Positions 57,590 through 64,000 of a stretch of 64,000 nucleotides of DNA are shown here, one piece after another. The stretch spans positions 124,001 through 188,000 of the forward strand of contig JAAVTG010000023.1 of the NCBI GenBank assembly GCA_011947345.1, in the 5' to 3' direction. The notes under the pieces are model-generated. The model was not told the DNA's origin. It saw only the letters and a program-made list of their open reading frames with translations, and ran no database searches. The translations under genes and the position numbers were made by a program. Numbering within the stretch: position 1 is the stretch's first letter; each line of letters begins with the position of its first letter. The DNA is from Phytophthora quininea. Its lineage: Eukaryota; Oomycota; Peronosporomycetes; Peronosporales; Peronosporaceae.

Positions 57590-59283
57590 TTAGTACTCCA
57601 AGTCATTGAGCACAAACAGGTCGAGCATTTGCTTCGCCTCCTCTGGCTGCACCATAGGCACAAGGTGGCCAGCTCCCTTCACAGTCACATATGTGATTCC
57701 TTCGAACTTCTCCACAAACCCACCCGTTTGTATCGAGTTAGTCGCCACGTAGGTCCATGGTGAACGCGGGGCCAAGCGCCGAAGACCCAACGACTCCACC
57801 GCCCAGAGGCCACTGAGAGCATTGCAGGCCAAGTCAGCGTCTCCATGATAAATCACACCAGGCACCCCGTTCACCAACAGTTCACGCCACAAGGGTGTCA
57901 CCTCGCCGTTCAGCGTTGACGAATATTTCAGCACCTGAGTGCGCTGCACGGTCGGATGGTCGGCACCAAGTACAGCAGTGAGACTCTCCATCGTTGCAGT
58001 TGTTAGAGCGTCACCACTCCAGTGTGCTAGCGCAGGGTTTGCATGCATCGCATCACGCACCTGTGCGAGATTAAAGTACGACTCAAGGTGTCTCGTTTCA
58101 AGGCACATGTCCATCGTGTTGCTCAGCGGGTGAGGCACTTTGCCAGCCGCAGAAGGCGCAGCGATCTCCTTGATGAGGCGCCGAATATCCTCCTTCGTTG
58201 ACCCAGCACACGAGCCGTAGACGTTGTACATATTGATCCGGTCATAAATCAAGGTCGTAAAGATCTTCATCGTAACATCAGTACATTCCGGACTGGTCTC
58301 GCCCATTCCTGGCAATCCAAGCGGACTCGACTCAAACTCCTGAAAACTGGAGCAGCCCGCACGAAACTTTTGGTACAGCTCCGTACTCAGTAGGCCATGA
58401 TAGTACGCGTACATGACCATCGAGAGCCCCATGAACTCATTTACGCCGTTGCCTACGACAAACTTCTTCAGGTTGATACGCTTCGATTGGTCGGTCATCT
58501 TAGCGTTACCCTTGACGATTGCAAGTGCCGTCGTCGGTACATACACCCCTCCATAGCTCTCTCCAGACACTACAAAGTCGTTCTCTCGAGCCACGGAAAC
58601 CTGCCGAAGAACTTTTGTAGTGCGTCGTACAGATCCTCCGCCTGCGATAGATCATCGGCCTCGTACACCCCACTCGCATTGAAGCTGAACCCGACGCCCA
58701 CGGGACTTTCAATGCACAGTAAGTTGGCTCGCTGGTTCCACGCGAACTTGTTGGTTCTCAACGTCCTCCCGTCTGGATTGACCAACAGCGGGCCGTTCTC
58801 GGAGAAGCAACCCGCCAATGAGCTGGCCCCCGGCCCTCCGTTGAGCCACAGCAGCACTGGGTCACTTTGAGGCGTGGTGCTCTGTGACTCTGCCAGGAAG
58901 TAGAAGGCCTGGCCCCCGTTCTGCAATGGCAAGTACCCGGAGAAGAGTCTGCCAGTGTAGTCGCTGGGCTTGCCCAGCAGCGTCGCCACCTCATCCGCCG
59001 ACCCGTCGAAGGCTTGCGGCGTGTCGGCGTCCGCCGAGTCCTCCATGATTGTGGGATGGGCCTTGCTCTCGCCTGTTCGAATCAGGTTCTCGGTCTGGAG
59101 CGAATGCTGCAGCGTCACCATGAGGTCGCCCACGGCCAGCAAGAGCAGACAGGAGAGCACGTAGCGGATGTAGCGACGCCCCGCGGGAGAAAGCAGGCGG
59201 CGCGAGTGGCCCCCAGCGGGTAGCATTTGCCGCGAAGGCAAGTTGCGCGTCAGCGGCAGCCTCTCGCCGTTGCGTGCGTACAT
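57590..59283 (-). CDS. Serine carboxypeptidase-like protein (peptidase S10)
   Basis: The start is the ATG at 59283. A single membrane span (RYVLSCLLLLAVGDLMV) near residue 45 suggests a type II membrane protein with a luminal or extracellular catalytic domain. S10 hallmarks are present: LLWLNGGPGASSLAGCF (oxyanion hole), NLLCIESPVGVGFSF, the catalytic Ser in VSGESYGGVYVP, Asp in HGDADLACN and His in GAGHLVPM. The triad is complete. The frame breaks once near 58598 just before the catalytic Ser region; one extra base joins it. About 564 residues. Its start is only 74 bp from that of the GH3 gene on the other strand. Confidence 0.85.
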
Positions 59284-59356
59284 CGATCCAAATCTGCAAA
59301 TGAAGTTTCAGCCAATCATCCGCTTTAGTTCCCCTGATTCATATAATCTGATCGAC

Positions 59357-61857
59357 ATGCTTTGGGCGCTCGCGTGGATCCTGCTGCTCTGTGTGGACGC
59401 CGCTGGAGCAGCGCACGAACGCGTCTTCGACATCGAGACGTCGGTGTTTGATGAGCTGCAGAAGAGTGCTGCGTCTTCTCATGTGGAAGCTCTGTTGGCC
59501 AACATGACGGTGCGCCAGAAGGCGGCGCAGATGACGCAAATGGCGATCGACTCCATGTTGAACGGGGACGAGAGAGACCCCGCCAAAGCGTTGCGACGAG
59601 ATGTGGTGGCGCAGTACGCCCGTGCCGGCGTCGGATCCATCCTAAACAGCCCGTTCGCTGGAGGACCGGCCGGCGGACGCACTGGATGGACCGCCAGCGA
59701 CTGGAGAACCGTGATCGGACAGATCCACCAGATCTACAAGGAAGAAGGGGCCAAAATACCTATGCTCTATGGCGTGGACACGATCCACGGCGCGACGTAT
59801 GTTCAGGGGCGACGCTTTTCGGGCAGCCCATCAGTGCCGCTGCGTCCTTCAATCCGGAGCTGGTCTACCGCATGGGAAAAGTGGCTGCAAAAGATACTTT
59901 GAGTGCTGGTATCCCATGGATTTTCAGTCCCGTGCTAGGGATTGCGGTGCAGCCGAAATGGTCTCGTGTGTACGAGACTTTTGGGGAGGATCCTTTGCTG
60001 GTGTCTGCTATGGGTGCTGCGTTGATTAAAGGGCTGCAGAGCTCGGGCAAAGTGGCGGCCTGTATGAAGCATTTTATAGGATACTCGAACGTCCGGGAAG
60101 GGCTGGACCGAGCTGACAACGTCATTTCGGACTGGGAGCTGGTAAATTACTATGCGCCGTCGTTCCTTGCAGCGGTTCGTGCGGGTGTGCAGACCGCTAT
60201 GGAGAGCTACGTGTCGGTGAATGGGGTGCCCGTGATTGCCAGCAAAAAGTTGCTTGTGGATTTATTACGACATGACATGAACTTTACAGGGCTGCTGGTC
60301 TCGGACTGGGGCGAAGTGGATCGCATGCTTTACGAGCACCATTTAGTGCCTAGTGTAGCTGATGCCGTCCGCGTGACATTGCAGGAGACATCGCTTGACA
60401 TGGATATGGCGCCCAATTTAAAGGCATTTGGAGACACGGTTGAATCGCTTGTGGCCAAAGGACTGATTACCGAACAACGTCTGGATGAATCAGTACGCCG
60501 CATCTTGCAGACCAAACAGGAACTTGGGCTTCTTGATTCGAGTTACTACGATGATTTTGATCAAGACGACGTCAGTGATGATACCGTTGGCAGTGCAGCT
60601 GATCAAAAGGACGCTTTAACTCTGGCGCAGGAGTCTGTCATCCTACTCGAAAATCACAACGAAGCATTGCCGATCGACGTGCAAAAAGCCAAAAATATTT
60701 TCATCACTGGCCCGGTGTCAAATAACAAGGGCTTTACGTGTGGAGGGTGGTCTGTGTTCTGGCAGGGATCCGCTGACTCGTCGCTTTTCCCGAATGGCCT
60801 AACGTTCAGAGAAGCTGTGGAAGCGAAAGCTGCTTCGTCAGGCGGTCAAATGCACGTCGAGCATCTGGAAGTCGTCGATATCGACGGCAACATTAACTCG
60901 CAAGACTTCCAGCAGGGACTGGAAATTGCAGCCAAGAGTGAGTATACCCTGGTTGTGTTGGGCGAGCGTAACTACGCGGAGAAGACGGGCGATCTGCTTG
61001 GCAGTATGGCTCTCCCCGCTGGCCAGTTGTGGTATCTCGAGGAACTCACGAAACTGAATTCGACCAACGTGATTGTTGTTCTCGTGTCAGGTCGCCCCCG
61101 ATTACTCAACGGAGCTCATGAGAAAGCCGACGCAGTTCTGTTAAGTATGCTGCCGTGCGAGCAAGGTGGCCAAGCGCTGTCCGATGTGATCTTTGGCGAC
61201 GTGAACCCGTCAGCTCGGTTGCCCATGACGTATCCGCTGCGATCCACGCAGCTATTGCCGTATTTCCACCGCGTGAACACCAGATGCCAGCCGTACGACG
61301 ACTGTCCCGTGCAGTGGGAATTCGGCCACGGGCTGAGCTATTCAAAGTTTGAGTATTCTTCGCTGCAACTCAACACTACCCACGTACATGCCACGTCAGG
61401 TGCGCTGAAGGTTAGCGTAACGGTGACTAACCGCGGCAACCGACCGGGCAAAGAAGTCGTGCTTGTGTTCGTCTCCCAGAAATTCCGCCGAGCCGCCGTG
61501 CCCGAGAACAAGCTGCTGAAGGCGTTCAAGAAACTGGAGGAACTGGCGCCTGGTGCCAGCGCCACAGTCGAATTCGTGCTGACACCCGAGCACTGGAGCT
61601 ACTTTTTGCCCGGTAGGATTGGCCATGGCTTCCAGTCACACGCCGAGCCGGGTGAATTTGTCGTCTCGCTGCTGCCCTCTGCAACCGACAGCTCAGACAT
61701 CGCACGGGAAAGCCCGTGGGGCATCACTGCAGGGGAGAGAGCGGCTCGAGCGGAAAATCGAGGCGGTCGTGGCACGGGCAGTGCAGCAAGCGGTTCGAAA
61801 CGGCTCGAGGCACCATCGCTTGCCCCACCAAGCTTGTCATTCTTTGTAATCGCGTAG
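59357..61857 (+). CDS. Secreted glycoside hydrolase family 3 beta-glucosidase
   Basis: The start at 59357 gives a signal peptide (MLWALAWILLLCVDAAGAA). The GH3 N-terminal barrel has YGVDTIHGATYV, KHFIGYS and the nucleophile Asp in GLLVSDWGEVDRM. The C-terminal alpha/beta sandwich has SVILLENHNEALPI, CGGWSVFWQG and VLGERNYAEKTGD, and a fibronectin III-like end is present (VTVTNRGNRPGKEVVLVF). It hydrolyses terminal beta-glucosyl residues of plant cell-wall or own-wall glucans. The frame breaks at the G4 at 59806-59809, needing one base. The last 35 codons (after 61720) have an alternative helical frame ending at about 61849, so the exact C-terminus is uncertain. About 830 residues. Confidence 0.88.
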
Positions 61858-62551
61858 CAGGTCGTTATGCGCGCCACTGAAACTGAAGACAAGGCAGCAC
61901 TTGAGCGCAAGTGCGTGCCTCGCTGTCCGATTTGTCGCTGCATGTAGTCGCATTTACGATGGCGTAGTAGACCCCGTCTGGTCCCGAGAGCAGACGTGGT
62001 GTGCCTCACCACGTTCCCTGGCTTGCGAGTGCAGCGGCAGGATACCGACAAGCGATATTCATAGCCGACCGGAAATCTTATGAGCCGCAAACGCATTTGA
62101 CTGTCAACATGAATAACTCGTCGGTGCTAGTCCTATAAACGCCAACAACTATCAATACTTTTCCTGCAGCAGCGATAAGACCAGCTACTGCAGAAAATAT
62201 CCCGATGCAAACTCTTGTCGGGTCGGAGCAGGACTTGGTGCTTGTTTTTCCATATATATTTCGTCCTTGTTCGAATCAGTGCGAGTACTACTGCACACAA
62301 GCGCCTCCGGCCGAGCCCGCCGATTATCAGGCAGACGCCATCTCGCTGTTGACTCTAAGCGGCTCGAGTCGACGGAAAAAAGCGCTGGAGAAGGCCGTCG
62401 CAACGGGCGAGGAAAGGCGCGAAGCAGACCGGAAAACGCAGCAGGCGGCACACAAGACAACGCCCTGAATAAGACGCGAGCTTGCTGCTACTACGAGCTC
62501 ACTTGTCAATTGGCAGCGCAGCTGAAGACCCACACCTCTCTCCACCTCCGC
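61858..62551. other. Intergenic with an uncertain upstream ORF
   Basis: An ORF at 62205-62468 (87 codons, starting MQTLVGSEQDLVLVFPYIF) has no recognisable motif, and the frame of the next gene is open upstream of its ATG. It may be 5' UTR. Confidence 0.35.
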
Positions 62552-63550
62552 ATGGCCGACCGAGAGATGCCCTCGCTCCTCCTGACAAGCCCCACGGGCT
62601 ACACGGAGGCGCAGCTCGTGGTGCTCGTGCTCAGTATGGTCGTGGTGGGCGTCGGCCTGCTGTCCTACTTTGTCGTGGCGCCCGAGTACGAGAGGCACCT
62701 GGACAAGAAGTTCGCGGCCATGGTGCACGCGTCTGCAGAGCGGGAGCTGCAGCTGCAGAGCCAGCAGGCGCAAGTCGCGCGACTCAAGCTGCGCAAGTAC
62801 AAGTCGCTGGGCGCCGGAGACATCGAGTCCGGCAGTGACGACGACTTCTTGGGTAGTCGGGCGCTGCAGCGACGTCACACGCATTTGTCGGCCCCCGTGA
62901 GTCTCTTCTCGCCGCGGGACTCGCCGACTGAGGCGGCTCGCATCGCTCGCAAGGAACGCAACGCCCGTCGCCGCAAGAGCGAGACTGACGCGCTGCGCAA
63001 GGCCCAAGTGCAGCTGGACGTGGTGCACCGAGCCGACCTGGTGCGGAAGCGCGTGCAACTGCGAGAGCTGGAGGAAGAGATCGCTGGTACCGTCAAAGCG
63101 AACGAGGAGGCCCAGGCAGCGGCCATCAACAGCTGCAACGGGCACCCGGCCGGTGTCGTGCGGCGGTACTCGAACAACGATCTCGATCTGACCGACGACC
63201 GCCTCAAGATGCTGCAGGAGCATCCTGCAGAGTGCGTGGAAGAGCTCAAGGTGTTGGCCAAGGCGCAAGCGACTTCCGTTACGTGGCCGCTGGTCGACAG
63301 CAAAGGCACGAAAGAGTCGCCGCCGGACCTGCGCGAAGTCAAGCGGGCGCTGAACGTACTGCACGACGTGCTGAGCTTCTACCTGTCGGTGGACCACCGG
63401 GACATGAACAAGCTTAACGTGTTCTGCAACTCGCTACTGCAGCACGACGGTCTCAACCGCCTGCGTGCGTTCGAGACGTCTCGCGACCAAGACGTGCGAG
63501 CGCTCTCCAACTCCATCATCGAGAAGGCCGTGCCGGCGATCTGGCATTGA
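62552..63550 (+). CDS. Single-pass membrane protein of unknown function
   Basis: The start at 62552 (MADREMPSLLLTSPTGYTEA) is chosen because it puts a clean membrane span (LVVLVLSMVVVGVGLLSYFV) near residue 30. After it come a charged coiled-coil stretch, an Arg-rich segment and a helical C-terminal domain with EHPAECVEELKVLAKAQ and LNRLRAFETSRDQDVRALSN, reminiscent of a PUB or ARM-like helical fold. 332 residues, unbroken frame. The long antisense frame over it (62327-63397 minus) is a codon-bias shadow. Function unknown. Confidence 0.65.
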   Translation: MADREMPSLLLTSPTGYTEAQLVVLVLSMVVVGVGLLSYFVVAPEYERHLDKKFAAMVHASAERELQLQSQQAQVARLKLRKYKSLGAGDIESGSDDDFLGSRALQRRHTHLSAPVSLFSPRDSPTEAARIARKERNARRRKSETDALRKAQVQLDVVHRADLVRKRVQLRELEEEIAGTVKANEEAQAAAINSCNGHPAGVVRRYSNNDLDLTDDRLKMLQEHPAECVEELKVLAKAQATSVTWPLVDSKGTKESPPDLREVKRALNVLHDVLSFYLSVDHRDMNKLNVFCNSLLQHDGLNRLRAFETSRDQDVRALSNSIIEKAVPAIWH

Positions 63551-63674
63551 AACGCGTCAACGTCTTCCACCACCTATCTATCAACCCCCATCGATGCCAA
63601 GCATCCTCTTCAACTACAGTAGTAAAATTGCTCCATTGAGATGTTCATATAACAACAAATTCCAACGAATTCTT

Positions 63675-64000
63675 TCACGACGTCTTGGTCTTCTTGAACG
63701 ACTCTGCCAATGACTCGAGCGACCGCGAGAGGATCGTGCGCAGTAGCAGTCTGGCAATGGAGCCGCCACAGAGCAGCACGCTGCCCACCGTCGACGGCGT
63801 CAGCTTGGAGTTCCACAGCACCAGCGTCTTGGGGTTCGACGGAGGCGCCGTCGTGTCGGCCACGAACTGCACCAGCGCCACGTGGTCGCTCAGTAGCAAT
63901 GGACCACTCTTCTTGACGCTGTAGCGGATGCTTGGGATGCGGTCGGAGCTGTCTGGAGGCCCCGCAGACTCGATCTGCTCCTCAACACCGAGAGCTACCA
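63675..64000 (-). CDS. Partial CDS, C-terminus only; possible START/SRPBCC-like domain
   Basis: The gene enters from the right edge and ends at 63675 (FKKTKTS). The visible part reads IPSIRYSVKKSGPLLLSDHV, LVQFVADTTAPP and TLVLWNSKLTPSTVG, ending in a long C-terminal helix. Alternating strands followed by one long helix suggest a lipid-binding SRPBCC/START-like fold, but the evidence is weak. The 5' part lies outside the window. Confidence 0.4.
   Translation of the reverse strand, partial: VALGVEEQIESAGPPDSSDRIPSIRYSVKKSGPLLLSDHVALVQFVADTTAPPSNPKTLVLWNSKLTPSTVGSVLLCGGSIARLLLRTILSRSLESLAESFKKTKTS

Noticed and set aside
62327..63397. 356-codon minus-strand ORF
   Set aside because: Antisense to an unbroken ORF with a clean membrane span. 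Its His/Gln/Leu/Arg-rich translation is the usual shadow of GC-rich codon bias.

Overview
This window is protein-dense eukaryotic DNA from an oomycete, most likely a Peronosporales species such as Phytophthora. The genes have short GT-AG introns (about 40-80 nt), intergenic gaps are often under 200 bp, and coding DNA is GC-rich. Oomycete signatures include an RXLR-EER effector-like gene (21325-21768), a gene with about thirteen C-x4-C...C-x2-H repeats, and ankyrin-repeat proteins of the oomycete type. No tRNA, rRNA or CRISPR was seen.

Layout, left to right. 0-7 kb: coiled-coil protein (-), FAM177-like (-), histidine acid phosphatase (+), WKF-domain protein (-), cyclin-like protein (+). 7-17.5 kb: L-type lectin cargo receptor (-), ankyrin protein (-), RFC clamp-loader subunit (+), SEC13 (-), small REV1-type BRCT protein (+), RAB1/YPT1 (-), ATG8 (+). 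17.5-31 kb: WDR6-like WD40 protein (-), broken RXLR effector (+), PX protein (-), ankyrin-PDZ protein (+), F-box-like protein (-), histidyl-tRNA synthetase (+), possible hemerythrin-like protein (-). 31-46 kb: a quiet 1.6 kb, a giant CHD-like remodeller with bromodomain, PHD and PDZ modules (-), an ABCB full transporter (-), a GEP4-type HAD phosphatase (-). 46-64 kb: CHD1-tail protein without an ATPase (+), FOP-like centrosomal protein (+), TMEM70-like (-), Cys/His-repeat protein (+), TMEM135-like (+), serine carboxypeptidase (-), GH3 glucosidase (+), a one-TM protein (+), and the 3' end of a gene that leaves the window (-).

Most genes are housekeeping: secretory pathway (SEC13, RAB1, L-lectin), autophagy (ATG8), replication and repair (RFC, BRCT), chromatin (two CHD-related genes about 6 kb apart), and mitochondrial or lipid functions (GEP4, TMEM70, TMEM135). 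There is no operon logic. Many neighbours are head-to-head pairs whose starts lie 74-400 bp apart and probably share promoters.

A major caveat concerns sequence quality. More than 30 reading-frame breaks were found inside otherwise intact conserved genes, and nearly all are relieved by one extra base, usually in a short homopolymer. I read this as systematic under-calling of homopolymers in the assembly, so most such genes are annotated as intact genes with likely sequence errors rather than as pseudogenes. Coordinates were counted by eye and exon borders may be off by a base or so.
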